Assembly (NCBI RefSeq): GCF_900497805.2
Contig: NW_020954630.1
Coordinates: forward strand, 4,749,573 to 4,813,572
Direction of reading: 5' to 3'
Length of the DNA: 64,000 nt
Origin: Vombatus ursinus
Taxonomy: Eukaryota > Chordata > Mammalia > Diprotodontia > Vombatidae
A program made the position numbers and the translations under genes. Of the stretch, positions 52,669-63,975 are shown one piece after another; the stretch's first letter is position 1; every line of letters begins with the position of its first letter. The notes beneath the pieces are model-generated. The model saw only the letters and a list, made by a program, of their open reading frames with translations, ran no database searches and had not been told where the DNA came from.

Positions 52669-52739
52669 AGCATAATTGTTATTATTATTATTATTGTTTT
52701 ACTTCTCCATCCCCTAAGCCTGTGACATCACCATCAGTG

Positions 52740-52960
52740 CACCTAGGATCATAGATGTAGAGCTTAAAAGGGAGTGAGAGGTCATGGGGTTTAACCTCTT
52801 CATTTTAGATATGAGGAAACTGAACACCAGGGATGTTAATAGCTTGGCCAATGTCACACAGGTAGTAAGTGGCAGATCTGGGATTCAAACACATCTACAT
52901 ATGCCCTGTGCCTGAGTCCAAGTTCAAGGCTTATTCTACTGCATCAGACTACCACCTACA
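52740..52960 (-). repeat. MIR3-like SINE, antisense
   Basis: 'ggatcatagatgtagagctt', 'ggtcatggggtttaacctct', 'gatatgaggaaactgaacac', 'atgtcacacaggtagtaagt' and 'gatctgggattcaaacacat' match. Confidence 0.8.
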
Positions 52961-53660
52961 CCATTAAATCACTGCAAATGCTGTGCCACATGGTCAGGAT
53001 GTTTTAAGCTCCCTACCCTGATAATAAAAGCATAGGTCTCTACTTCACTAGTTACTCAACGATATCATTCACAGCTGGATTATGGGCTGTTGTTTCATAG
53101 ATTTTTGTTCAGGTCAAATGGGAGTATTTGCTATCATAATTACCTTCCTTTATTGGTTGTTTTTTTATTGAGGTTACTGTTAAACTGGACTTAGGTTCCA
53201 AGAGCAAAGCGCTCAGAAGCTCTTAGCCTTGCTTCAGGCTATCAACGTGTCTCCCTGGAAAATGAAACCTCCAACATGCAGGGGTGACACTCATTAATAG
53301 CAACATTATCTTGAGGTAACGTGATCCTTTTAATGGATTTTTACTGCATCTGGAGGCCAAACTTTCCTGTAGTAATAATGACTCGAAGGCATCTCCTGGG
53401 AAATTAAGAGAGGCTGTATATAGAGAGTATGAAATCCACACACACTGCTATTGGCTAAGCTCTCTTTCCCATCAGGTACAGCTGATGAGCCCTTGCCATT
53501 ATCATTAATCAGAACTAGCTGTTGTGAAGAAATTTGGGTAGAGTGAACAGGCCACAGTTATATCACTGGATGATTCTTGAAAATGTGTTCATAAATCCCT
53601 TAACAGTTTGTTTCCTTTCAGTAGAATGTTGGCAAGTATGGCAGGTATTTGATCACTTTT
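52961..53660. other. repeat-free block, candidate regulatory DNA
   Basis: About 700 bp lack any SINE/LINE signature. The part 53190-53560 contains dense homeodomain-type cores (TCATTAATAG, TTATCATTAATC), an E-box-like CAGCTGATG (about 53480) and even composition. Enhancer function is inference only. Confidence 0.25.
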
Positions 53661-53661
53661 C

Positions 53662-53722
53662 CATTTGTGTTCCCAACACTTAGCGGAGTGCCTGGTGCAT
53701 AATAAATGCTTGACGGATTCCA
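53662..53722 (+). repeat. L2 3' terminal fragment
   Basis: 'cccaacacttagcggagtgc' and 'ctggtgcataataaatgctt' are the last part of L2. Confidence 0.65.
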
Positions 53723-53924
53723 TAATTCTGTGCTGCCATAGGACAGGTAGAGGGGGAACAGTCCAAAGCCATAATGCTGTTCCCAGTGTAACCTATAAGT
53801 TGGTGATGCAGTTATGGCTTCCCTAGTATCATCTCTGATATCATTTGGAATATGAAGACTTCAGAATCTATTCCTCTGACGTGGAGAGTGTGGTTTCAGA
53901 GGATGAATAATTACCACCAGCAGG

Positions 53925-54425
53925 CAGGCAGCAGACATTTTTTAAGGTGTTTAATACGTGCCAGGAATTGTGCAAAGTTCTGAGGACACAAATACAAGCA
54001 AAAAAAAAAAAAAAAAGCCCAACCCACAAGGAGGAAGATAGCACAAGAGGGAACCAGAAAGGGGGAGAGAGGATACTTGCTTGGAGCCATGATGGAAATT
54101 CAGGGAGTTGGAAGTAAAGTCAGAAGGAGAATAATGGGCAGGGTTAGGATTCTGAAGGATGGTCAGCCTGAGCCCCTTACCAAATTGGAGGCCCCTGGGG
54201 AACCCACTAATAGGATAAGGGGGTGGGGATGGAAGGGCAGAGGGATGTTCAAGAGTAAGAAGGCTCCTAGCGTTGAGAGGAGTTCCAAGGTGAGAAGGCA
54301 GCTGAGGGTCAAGGCTAGAGAGTCAGAAATGAAGTTGGGAGGGGAATGAAGGATGGCTGGACTGGGCCTTCCCCAAAATGTAGACCCCTGGAAGAATTTA
54401 CTACAGCAGTGGTGCAAAAGTTAAA
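53925..54425 (+). repeat. old interspersed repeat, longer copy with purine-rich right part
   Basis: It begins 'gcagacattttttaaggtgt', 'acgtgccaggaattgtgcaa' and 'ctgaggacacaaatacaagc', then an A16 run near 54000. A G/A-rich part follows ('aaggctcctagcgttgagag', 'gagttccaaggtgagaaggc') that I recall as a recurring marsupial repeat. The family name is uncertain. The 90-codon frame inside (54077-54349) is not a gene. Confidence 0.5.
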
Positions 54426-55894
54426 CAAGAAACACAGAAATTCTTGAAATAAGCAATCACTTTTTTAAAAAAAAATCATTATTAGGAATAATTATACCCA
54501 TTCCATCACCTGAATGGCCACGGACATGTTATTCAAGCTCTTCATGTCTAAGGCTTTTATCAGTAAAATGAAAAGGAGAGAGGGGAAAGGGTGTACTACA
54601 AAGTTTCCAACATTTTGACCCTAGCTCTCAAATTCCAAGATTCTAGGATTTTCAGTTGAGATCCCTCCTATTGAAATTCATTCAGAACAGAATTTATATA
54701 TTAGCTCAGAGTGATAATCTCCCTAGTAAACTTAAGTATATTATACACAATTTAAATACATTGTGTTGTAGTTTAAACCTGTTTCATTTTGTTTTATCCT
54801 TGACAGAGAGAAAGAATGGAATATATATTATACCTACCCTCTAAATAAAAGTCTTTGGGTGTTCTCTCTACCAGGCTGAATAATCTTTGTTCTTTAACCT
54901 TTATTGATAACATTTGCTTTTATGTCACTTGCATTTCCTACTGTATCCCTTTCCAAATCCTCTCAGAGAGTCATCCCTTATATGAAAGTAGGGAAAAAAA
55001 AGTTTAGGAAACTAATTAACTTATTTAAAATGTCCTCTATTCTACACTTCTCCAATCTCCTTAAGGGGGTTGGAGAGTTTTTAGGCTCTCTGCAAATGGC
55101 CTTAACTCCTGTCATCATTGTTCTCTCAATTGCAGGGAGTGGTCCCCCGGACCTGAGTTTCATTAGCCACTAGCGAATGTTCTTTTGTACAGAAATATTT
55201 ACTTCCAGAGATATGATGTTTAAAATTATACAGATCTATAGCCCCAATAGGTAGGAGGGATAATCGCCCTCCTTTCTCTTTTGTACCACCTGTCTCTAAG
55301 AAGAAGGTGATAACTTAGCTCAGTTCCTATAAAGCATAGCCCCAGTTACAAGTCCAAAAACCACCTTTGAGCTCAAATCTCAAGCACTCTGACTTCTTAG
55401 AGTTTCTATACTGGACTGGCTGGCTACACCATACTGCAATTCTGCTTCCAAGAACACCATGTCTCACACTCCCAGGTCCCATAAAGATCAGCCCTAACAC
55501 CTGAAATTGAGAAAGACGAACAACACAGAATAGAAACAAGCACTCCCAGGCTTATTTCTCAAAACTGGGGTAAAAGAGGGAGCAGAGAAAGGATGTCTCG
55601 CCCCTCTTAATCATTCAGTTCTTGGTGCCCTCACTATGATTGAACAGGGATATTCAGGACAGAGCAGGGAAAGTGGCTAAAAATGAGTGGCCAAAAGAGA
55701 GCAGTGGTCTTAGTTTTGACAGTTTTAAAGGCACAGCAAGCCAAGCAAAGGATGCTACATCCACCCACATCATAGGGGATACTAAGGCCTCCATATTGGG
55801 CAATCTGGACGTGTTCCAAATGCCCCTCGAGGGTGTCTCCATGTTAAGTAAACTGGGCATGCCCCCCAAAGCCCACATTATAAAATTTTAGAGT
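54426..55894. other. unassigned DNA
   Basis: No exon is supported. The segment 55230-55650 is somewhat GC-richer and could be an old repeat, but it shows no diagnostic ends. Confidence 0.3.
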
Positions 55895-56211
55895 GTTGTT
55901 TCATTTGCTTCTTTGCTGTTCTTTCCATTACCATTTTTGTAGTAATGGTTTTTGTTGTTTTCCTGGTTCTTTTTACTTTACTTTGTATCAGTTCATATAA
56001 GTCTGCCCATGCTTCTCTGTATTCATCATATTAATCATGTTTACAAAGCAGTAGTATTCCATTTCATTCGGTTTATTCACTCATTTTCCAGAGAATGGGC
56101 ATTTGCATTTTTCTAGCTTTTTTTTTTTTACTATAAAAATGTTGTCATAAATATTTATCACTAATCAACTTTGGATATGTTCCTATCAATGAAATCCTTT
56201 AACCTTAATAA
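55895..56211 (-). mobile_element. L1 3' end, antisense
   Basis: Plus strand: 'tgtatcagttcatataagtc', 'catgcttctctgtattcatc', 'gcagtagtattccatttcat', 'tcactcattttccagagaat' and 'gttgtcataaatatttatca'. This is the reverse complement of the ORF2 end and 3' UTR of L1, as at 11.9-12.4 kb. Confidence 0.65.
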
Positions 56212-56480
56212 TAATAGTGCTTGTTATTTATATAGCACTTTGCAATTTACATGGTATTTTTTTTCTTTTTTTTTGGAGGCAATTGGGGTTAAGTGACTTG
56301 CCCAGGATCACACAGCTAGTAAGTATCTGAGGCTGGATTTGAACTCAGGTCCTCCTGACTCCAGGGCCAGTTGCTCTATCCATCTATCCTAGATGCCCCT
56401 TATAGCATTTTCATATGCTTCATTTCATCTTCACAGTTACTGTGCTAAATGGGCAGTACTAGAATTCTATTCTCATTTTT
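56212..56480 (-). repeat. MIR-like SINE, antisense, split by a WSINE1-like insertion
   Basis: 'ttatatagcactttgcaatt' before the insertion and 'catatgcttcatttcatctt', 'cacagttactgtgctaaatg' after it belong to the same antisense MIR. Confidence 0.7.
56258..56398 (-). repeat. WSINE1/MAR1-like short SINE, antisense
   Basis: A T-rich tail, then 'ggcaattggggttaagtgac', 'ttgcccaggatcacacagct', 'ggctggatttgaactcaggt', 'cctcctgactccagggccag' and 'ctctatccatctatcctaga'. It is inserted in an older MIR. Confidence 0.9.
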
Positions 56481-56504
56481 TTAATGAGTTCAAATACTGA
56501 ACTA

Positions 56505-56700
56505 GAGATCTGAAAATGCAGGCTATAGTCCTGGTTCTACCCAACATCAGCCATATGAACTTGGGAAAGCATTTAAATTCTCTCACCCTCAATATTCTCA
56601 TCACGGAGATAGACTAATAATGCTACACCATAGTGATTATGTGGAGGAACAAATACAATAATATAAGTCAAAGTGTGATGTAAATGTAAGACATTATTGA
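56505..56700 (+). repeat. MIR-like SINE, sense
   Basis: 'gcaggctatagtcctggttc', 'catatgaacttgggaaagca', 'ctctcaccctcaatattctc', 'agtgattatgtggaggaaca' and 'gtgtgatgtaaatgtaagac' match from CORE to tail. Confidence 0.75.
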
Positions 56701-57737
56701 GAATAATCTTTCCTCAGAGGTCTTACTTTCTGACTCTTTTCTACAGCACTGCTTTGGACGTTCTGCAAATTTTCTGCTTTCCTCTTTAATGTAAAGCTCT
56801 ATCTAGAGCTTGGTACATGGACCAGCAATATGAGAAAGAGAATGATTATTGTACCTAGACCTCTGACAAGGGTGTTGGATGAGAATCAGGAGGTCCTGGC
56901 TTTGATAGGCTTAGCCAGCACAGGGTAGACACAAGTAGTCATAAATTTATATGGTCCAGGCCAGTCACCATAAAGTCAGGCAATATGGCAGAAGTGGAGA
57001 GGTGTCATCTGATGTGGCAGTCCAACTGGAAAAACAAATTAGGCAAAGTCAGGAACTCAGATTGAGGGTTTATGGCTGCCAAGCTTCCATAAGCCTGGGT
57101 TACAAGTTTTTGACTTGTGGAACTTATTATTAGAGAAGTTGCTTTAATAACTGAGCAGTTCCACTACCTTTTGTTGCTGGGAAAATTTAGGCCTACCTAT
57201 TCAGATCTGCCAACTAGAATTAAAGATCCTTAGTTGTCTCTGGCAAGGCATTTTTGTTTTGTTTTGTTTTGCTCTCTGTGTCAGCCACCCTGGCTAAATT
57301 CTAGACATAGACTGAGAAGCTTGAAATGAGATTCAGATTACTTCAGGATTCAGAGAGAAAGGTTTTGTCTTTCTCTTAGGATTCAGCAGAAACACTGCAT
57401 GCAGATAGCTTCAGTTTCCTTGACTCTAAGTTGGGGATAATAGTACTTTTAATACCTATGTAGGATGGTACAAAGCCTGGTGTGATTGTTTGACCAAATC
57501 TATATAATAAAGGTAAAAATATGGAACCAAGGTTTGAGGTGGAGAGCACCATCTCCTATAGTATTTCTGCACCTGGGTTTTTTGTTCTTATATTTCCAGT
57601 CTTTCCCATTTTCATTTGTATGGAAGACCAAAGGATCCTGTGGGGATAAGATAACCCTCAGAGCTTGAGGTCTGCACAAGTTTGTACAAGTCCACATTAT
57701 TTTCATGCTATATCATGAGTTGACTCAGAGATTTGAA
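56701..57737. other. unassigned DNA
   Basis: A (TTTTG)n run lies near 57255-57270 and a small MIR-like piece at about 57408-57480 ('cttcagtttccttgactcta'). Otherwise nothing is diagnosable. Confidence 0.3.
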
Positions 57738-57935
57738 GTTGAGAAGATGTTTAGAAAGCATCTACTTCAACGCTCTCATTTTGGGGTTGAAGAAACTGAG
57801 GCTCACAGAAATTTACTGGGTTTTCAAAGCAAGGGTTCTCCCAACTAGTAAACAGCAGAGTCAAAATTTGAACCCAAGCCCTCTAATTGCAAATTAAATA
57901 CTCTTTCCCCTAAACCCTATGACTTTCTAATGTGT
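57738..57935 (-). repeat. MIR3-like SINE, antisense
   Basis: 'gcatctacttcaacgctctc', 'gttgaagaaactgaggctca', 'gtaaacagcagagtcaaaat' and 'ttgaacccaagccctctaat' match. Confidence 0.75.
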
Positions 57936-58589
57936 TATGTCTCAGTTTTTAAAAGGAATACTGAAAGTCATAATGTGGCTCAGTTTCTCCCCTTTGAAGT
58001 GATTACTTTGAGAGGTTGTATATTGCAATAATATTAATGTTGCTCAAGATATTTCTAAAATTCCTAATTGTGAATGATCTTCAGCAGCAGTGGCACATCA
58101 TTTCAAACATTTTGAACAGTTTCAATGATGGTAAAGATAGTTTTAATTTTTGGAAAAATTCAAAGATTATCCTTTAGAGATAAGTCTGATGCATAAACTC
58201 ATGATAACTGAGATCTGGTTAGAAAATTTTGAGACTGATTATTATCTATGAGTCCAAACTGTCTCTGAAGGGCAGTGACAAAAGAAAAGTTTTAGACTAT
58301 GGGAACATCGATGAAATAAGCATATGGCTTTCTGAGGTAACTGTTTTAAAGTTAAATCTATCTTTATAGCTGGACAAATGAGTTTTGGTGTCCTTACTTA
58401 AAAGAAAATTAATATCATGCCTCTGTTGTCCCTGGCTCCACATGCTGCCTGCTAAACTAAAAAGACCATCAAATTAAATGAAATATTAAATTTTGATTCA
58501 ACATCTATAAGAACCAGAGAAGAATCTATGTTTCTGTTCCACATTACCAGAAACAACAAATCCCACTGGCCCTGGTATTTAAAGAGAAC
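57936..58589. other. unassigned DNA
   Basis: No exon or clear repeat. Confidence 0.3.
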
Positions 58590-59350
58590 AGAATGAAGAT
58601 GTTTTTCAAGTTTTCATTTTAAGGAGAAAGGAAATGATCCCATTCATAAAATCATTTGCCTGAAATGTAAACAACAGCAGTAACCCAAATCACATGTGAG
58701 TAGAGATTTTGACAGCCCCTTCACATGTCACTTGTAGTCAGCTTCACCATAATTTCAGCCGTTGACAGAAATTTAACTTTGCTTTCTTCAGGTAAATGTC
58801 CTCAGGGAAAAAATGTTGTTTCTTTCTTTAACCACCTTGTTCTATATTTTGGGAAAGAACTATTTGAATTCATTGTTCTGTCATTTGCAGCTGAGGCCCT
58901 CGGTGGGTGGCTGTCAGTAACAGCTTTCCTCCCAGTAATTATTACTGCCATGTGGCACATGCACAAAGCCTTCACTAATGTTTATGTTTGTGTGTGTGTG
59001 TTTGTGTGCCCCTCAAACAATTGAACCCTTAATAGGTTAGACTTGAACTTACAGCGTGACTGATAGCCTAAGTGTTGTATTTCAGTAGCTTCTTAGAAGT
59101 GATCTTAATGCATGTGGAAAATCAAAGGGTGATAGACACAGTTGTTTTCCAGCTTTTCATGCCTTAATTAGCATTGCCTGAACATCCTGATCACCTGTTG
59201 AGAGCAGAAAGCAATCTTCACATTCAGGGTAATTTATGACATTGTACAACAGTTGAAGCCAGCTCCTTTCGAGTTGGTTGGTGACCTTCTCGTTAGTCTG
59301 CCGATCAGAACTCCAGAAACAACTTTGTTGCTCGTTTTAAAATTATAAAA
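58590..59350. other. repeat-free block, best candidate conserved non-coding region
   Basis: About 760 bp without SINE/LINE motifs but with many short motif-like elements: TGACAG/CTGTCA cores (about 58710, 58762, 58912), TTAATTAG (about 59165), GTAATTATTACTG (about 58936) and a purine/pyrimidine balance unlike neighbouring DNA. A (TG)n-like stretch lies at 58988-59008. Enhancer or other conserved function is inference. The 99-codon frame at 58725-59024 has no domain pattern. Confidence 0.3.
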
Positions 59351-59704
59351 AAAAGTGGTGGGGGGTGCAAAAAAGCTTTATTCCCCCTCCACAATTGACT
59401 TAGATTTGTCATTTTGTTTATGTAAATTACAAGCCACAAAATACACTTAGTAGAAACATCTCCAGACTGACGTAACTTTCTTTTCCTTTTCAAAAGACAA
59501 CTACAACAAACGGCAGGAAGATAAAAGCTGTTTTATCCTTTCTCGACCCTTAGATGACCAGCATGAAGACATTCTGTGAATTCGGTCTCAGTAAGGAAAC
59601 ACTTGTGTCTTAGACTGGCTTCACTCATCAGAAAAGATTTGGAAAGCATTGTACAAACCTTAGAGCACTGCATAAATGCTAGCTATCATCAGCATCCAAC
59701 AATT

Positions 59705-59855
59705 TGGCTCTTCAGTGGACCTCAGAGACTATCTGGTCTAACATCACTCACTCCCTTACGCCAAAAGTAAATGTCAGAGGAGAGATTTGAACCCTGGCCC
59801 TTTGACTTTAAAACCAGAGCCTTTTTGTTCTTACCTCACTGCCTCCTCTGGAAGA
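59705..59855 (-). repeat. MIR3-like SINE, antisense, partial
   Basis: 'agagactatctggtctaaca', 'gtcagaggagagatttgaac' and 'cctggccctttgactttaaa' match the 5' and 3' parts; the middle is short. Confidence 0.65.
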
Positions 59856-59959
59856 GTAAACAGGAGAGCAGCCTTAGATAATGGGAAGAGCTCTTTCACT
59901 AGCAAGTACTGACTTACTGTGTGATATTGGGCAAGCTGCCCAGCTTCTCTGGCTCCAGT

Positions 59960-60175
59960 TTATACAGCTCTTAATGGTTTGCCGAAGTGCTTTCTTCACA
60001 GCAACCCTGTGAAGTAGCTAATGTGCCCTTATTATCATTTTACAGATGAGGAAACTGAGATTCACTTCCCCTGAGACTCAGGGGTTCAGTAATTTACCCA
60101 CAATCACACAGTGTCAGAGCTGGAATTCAAATATGCATTTCTCCTGACTCTAAATTCACCACACTGCCTTCCATA
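59960..60175 (-). repeat. MIR-like SINE, antisense
   Basis: 'gcaaccctgtgaagtagcta', 'cattttacagatgaggaaac', 'tttacccacaatcacacagt' and 'cagagctggaattcaaatat' match. A short sense fragment ('attgggcaagctgcccagct') lies just upstream at 59880-59958. Confidence 0.8.
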
Positions 60176-60234
60176 GTTGTAAAATGTGGACTCTGGACCT
60201 TAGAATTGGACAGGAATCATACAACTTTAACATT

Positions 60235-60350
60235 TACACATTCAGTAAATATTTACCGAACATTTATAGTAAATGTGCAAGGCAGGATAAGGCAGGGGCA
60301 CAACAATGAATAAATCCCAGTACCTGTCCTCAGAGAGCTCTCAGAGAAAA
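60235..60350 (+). repeat. old interspersed repeat, diverged copy
   Basis: 'attcagtaaatatttaccga' and 'gtcctcagagagctctcaga' match the same repeat type seen at 37.7 and 46.2 kb. Confidence 0.5.
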
Positions 60351-60433
60351 TATGTGCACTGATAAATATAAGTTTAAAGGTGAATATAGAATAAGAAAGG
60401 CATTAAATGTTTTCTTAGGAAATAATTTTTTTA

Positions 60434-60680
60434 ATGTTATCTGCCCAGCACTATGCTAAGTGCTTCCCCCTCCCCTACCATATTGTCTCATTTGGCCTTC
60501 ACAACCAAACTAAGAAGCCAGTGTTATTGTTAGATTTACAGTCAAAGGAACTGAAGCAAAGGTTAAGTGACTTGCCCAGGGTCATACAGCTAGTTAAGTC
60601 TCTGAGGCAAGATTTGAACTCAGGTTTTCCTGACTCTAGGCCCAGGGCTCTATCCACTGTTTCATCTAGCTGCCTTTAGA
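60434..60680 (-). repeat. MIR-like SINE, antisense
   Basis: 'cagcactatgctaagtgctt', 'tgtctcatttggccttcaca', 'gaactgaagcaaaggttaag', 'gacttgcccagggtcataca' and 'ctctatccactgtttcatct' match the full antisense order. Confidence 0.88.
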
Positions 60681-61773
60681 AAAGAGAGATATCACTTCTG
60701 TCTAGGTGGAATAGAAGAAAGTTTCATAAAAGATGTTGCATGTAATTAAAATTCCCATGCTAGGTTGAACCCATCTAGCCCATGTTCTGCCTGTTTGTTA
60801 GCCCAGAGGGTTATTTGTAAAGAAAGTTGACATTTGTGTTGGCAACCTCAAAAGTTCAGAGGTGGACATACCCTCACAATTTTTTACTTCATCATAATAA
60901 CCTGTTATTGCTTGAACATCTACAGATTGTCTAATCCTTTTTTTAACCTATTTTCATTTTCACAAAAGAATAACATTTTCAACAACCTCATCATTGTCAT
61001 CATTAAATATTGATTAAGAATCAACTAGGCACTCTGTGCAATATAAGAGAACACAAAAAGGGGAAGAACCCTGCCTTCTTGGGACTTAGCAAGTAATTCT
61101 CCCTCTTGGTATATCTCCGTTTCATTCCAATAGTCACTAAGTCTCTTTCTCCTCTTCTCCCACCCATCTGGGGAAACTCGTAGTTTTGTCTTGAGTTATT
61201 CCATCTGGGGCACTTTTGCCCACTTCTCTTTTGCAGGGGAAGAGCTGTTCTCCACTCCAGACACTCCACAAAGGACAGTGCCCGGCTTGTGCCAGAGAAC
61301 AACAGGATGGAGCCACAAGCTGGGTAGCCCTGGCACTTTTGCTGCTTGCTACACTAGCTGCTGGCTCTGAGCAGAGGAGAGCTGTATTCCATTTCAAGGG
61401 CAAAGTGATACCTGGAATGTGTTAGATTGGGGATGATTGCCCCAGGCTCATTTGAGAGCACTTTTTCATTACTGTGGAACCTCAGAGCCAGGAAGCTGGA
61501 CAGTTGATCCAGGGAGGCAATGGGCAGAGCTGCGATCTTTTTTTTTGAAAAATTACTTGTAGCTCATATATTTGGAGCTGACCTACCTTCACTGTTACAC
61601 TGGGCTTTGTCTCCTGCCAAAAACATCCATCAGGCTATGTGTTTTTATTTTCTGTGGTGTCCTGGATGGTTTGGATTCTGAAGTCTGAGGTTCCAATTGA
61701 TTGTCTTTAAGCTCTTTTCTTTCCAAATAACTGTGAACAAATTGCTTTGATTCTGGGAGCCCATTTCTCCGGC
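60681..61773. other. unassigned DNA
   Basis: No clear repeat. The segment 61220-61425 follows an acceptor-like CTCTTTTGCAG and keeps an open frame to a stop, but there is no donor or family support. See findings. Confidence 0.3.
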
Positions 61774-62035
61774 AGCAGCTAGGTTGGTACAGTGGATAGA
61801 GTGCTGGGTATAGAATCAGTAAGACTTGAGTTCAGATCCAGTCTCAGACACTTCCAAGCTGTGTGACCCTACTGGGCAAATCACTTAAACCTGTTTGCCT
61901 CAGTTTCCTCATCTGTAAAATGACCTGGAGAAGGAAATGGCAAACCACCCCCGTGTCTTTGCCAAGAAAACCCTAAATAGAGTCACAAAGAGTCAGACAC
62001 AGCTGAAAAGACTGAACAACAAACAAAAAAATGGG
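61774..62035 (+). repeat. MAR1-type SINE with Bov-B/RTE-like tail, sense
   Basis: GCAGCTAGGTTGGTACAGTG, 'gttcagatccagtctcagac', 'gggcaaatcacttaaacctg', 'ctcagtttcctcatctgtaa', 'gaaggaaatggcaaaccacc', 'gtctttgccaagaaaaccct' and 'gtcagacacagctgaaaaga', then a CAAACAAAAAA tail. Confidence 0.93.
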
Positions 62036-62224
62036 TTGAAGTAGATGATTTCACAACTTCCTTCTAGCTTGAAATCCTGTGATTACATTTTCTTTCCTTA
62101 TTCTGCTCTCTTACCTTCCTCATGAGGCTGATGCTGATGTTTATTTTAATCATGTTTCACCCATTGAAATATTAAAAGTGATTGGGTTGAGGGAATGGAA
62201 CACAATGTGATTTCTCTTCTTATA

Positions 62225-62362
62225 CTTGACCCTGTCAAAGGGAAATCATTACTTTTCAATTTAGTTGACTCGTTCAAGGACAAATACGTAGTAAATTTCA
62301 GAAGAAGGATTTGAATCCAGGTCCTCTGACATCAGGTTCAATGTCTTTTTACTTTGTGTCAG
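62225..62362 (-). repeat. MIR3-like SINE fragment, antisense
   Basis: 'cgttcaaggacaaatacgta', 'gaaggatttgaatccaggtc' and 'ctctgacatcaggttcaatg' match the 3' half. Confidence 0.6.
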
Positions 62363-62504
62363 GCTTTTGTCAATGGCATGAGTAGATTCTTTTTCAGATA
62401 ACGGTTGAAATAAATGACCACTGAAATCCTTTCCAACTCTGAAATTCTTTGATTCTCATGGAAGCCAGTGGAACAAAGGTGGCTAGAATTCAGAGAGTGA
62501 AGGG

Positions 62505-62622
62505 GATAGAATGTGAGTGTCTTGAGGGTGGGGACATTTTTTTTGCCTTTATATTATCAGTACTAAACATAATGCCTGGTTCACAATACATCTTTAATAC
62601 ATACTTGTTGACTCACCTAAAA
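62505..62622 (+). repeat. L2 LINE 3' end
   Basis: 'gtcttgagggtggggacatt', 'cagtactaaacataatgcct' and 'aatacatacttgttgactca' match the L2 terminal part. Confidence 0.7.
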
Positions 62623-63409
62623 TGAGGGGGAAATTTGGGGAAAATAGTGGAAAGAATACTTCTCTGTCCACTTAGGAGAGAACCTTATGATTTATAAAGA
62701 GCTTGGTTTGTGGTAAGATGACATTTTCTAAGAGGCACACAGCATCCCAGATTGCCTCACAGAACTCAGGAAACTTAAAACATGTTGTGTGTAGGACCAT
62801 GTTTGTAAGTTACTCCCTCTATGATGATGATGATTTTTCCTTGTGGTAGACATGAACCTGCGGTAATCACATCAGCCAAATCCCTTTTGGCACACTGGAG
62901 TCTTTTCTAGCTCTAGTGACTTGTTCTGGAACTGCCAAGACAGATGAGAATTAGAAAGTGCCTTGGAATTCTGAGGCTCATGGAAGTGGGCACTGCCCAG
63001 GCTGCTGGGTAAGTAAGGTTATTGTTGACCAATAGAAACAGATACGAGGAGGCTGAGAAAAGGCAAGGAGTGGGAGATTTTGGTTTACTGCCAAGGATTG
63101 CAAACGTTCTTTAAAAATGATTGAACCGATCCCAGTGGGTGTTGGGGAGAACATAATGGAAGGAGCTGACTCTGGATGTGGTGACAGCCGAATAAACTCA
63201 TCACTTGCTCTGTTCCCCAGACAAGTGACAGGGGAATGGATTGAGGGAGACTTCTAGCTAGCAACAAAGGGAGAAATGGCAGCAGAGAAGGGGGTTCAGG
63301 AATTCTATATCTGCAAAATAATTCATAGGAGGAGGATAGGAGTCAGCCTGGTTTGGTAAGAGGGGAGCATGAGTCAGAGAACTAAAAGGCATTAGGAAAG
63401 GTCCTGTTG
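62623..63409. other. unassigned DNA
   Basis: No exon or clear repeat. There is a modest GC rise at 62930-63300 without CpG enrichment. Confidence 0.3.
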
Positions 63410-63640
63410 CTACTTGGCTTCCTTCAATATCATCATTATACTTCTCTTCTGCTCAAAAATGTATACCAGTTCTCTGTTGCCTATCCTGTAAGGTCAATAC
63501 CCCTTATTTGGGCATTACTATTTCTCCATAATCTCGACTCATCTATTTTATGCAGATGTTTTCCCTACTGTGCTTCACAATGTATTCATTGTTCCTAATA
63601 AGCTAATCTCTCCTTGTTCTTAGCATGTTCCTTATTTATA
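63410..63640 (+). repeat. L2 LINE fragment
   Basis: 'cttctgctcaaaaatgtata', 'ccagttctctgttgcctatc' and 'ctgtaaggtcaatacccctt' match the middle of the L2 3' region. Confidence 0.65.
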
Positions 63641-63641
63641 A

Positions 63642-63782
63642 GGTCGTAGACTTAGATCTGAAAAGGGTCATAAAGAACATCTAGTCTTTCACCCTCATTT
63701 AATGGATAAGGAAACTGGGACCCAGATAAATTATATGATATGCCCATGGTCAAACAGGTAGAGTTTGAATTTGGACTCAAGC
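63642..63782 (-). repeat. MIR3-like SINE, antisense
   Basis: 'cataaagaacatctagtctt', 'atggataaggaaactgggac', 'gatatgcccatggtcaaaca' and 'gtttgaatttggactcaagc' match. Confidence 0.75.
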
Positions 63783-63899
63783 CTTTATTGCTTCTCATTC
63801 TTTTGCCTGGGACCAATAAGCTTGTTACCTGTTCCCTATGACAGTCTACTTCACCTTGTAAGCACATCATGTCCAAATCACACATCCTGTCCTTTGGGT

Positions 63900-63975
63900 G
63901 TTTTTTAGTTTTTGTTTTTGTTTTTGTTGTTTATTGTTTGTTTGTTTGTTTTATTTTGTTTTGTTTTGTTTTGAA
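63900..63975. repeat. T-rich (TTTTG)n/(TTTG)n tract
   Basis: A T/TTTG/TTTTG array of about 75 bp, followed at 63976 by 'gtggctcccataactggaca', which looks like the most conserved block of a CR1/L3-like LINE running off the window edge. Confidence 0.7.

Noticed and set aside
55230-55650. Possible LTR of an old retroviral element
   Set aside because: Slight GC rise and a promoter-like look, but no TG..CA ends, target duplication, primer-binding site or internal genes were found; not called.
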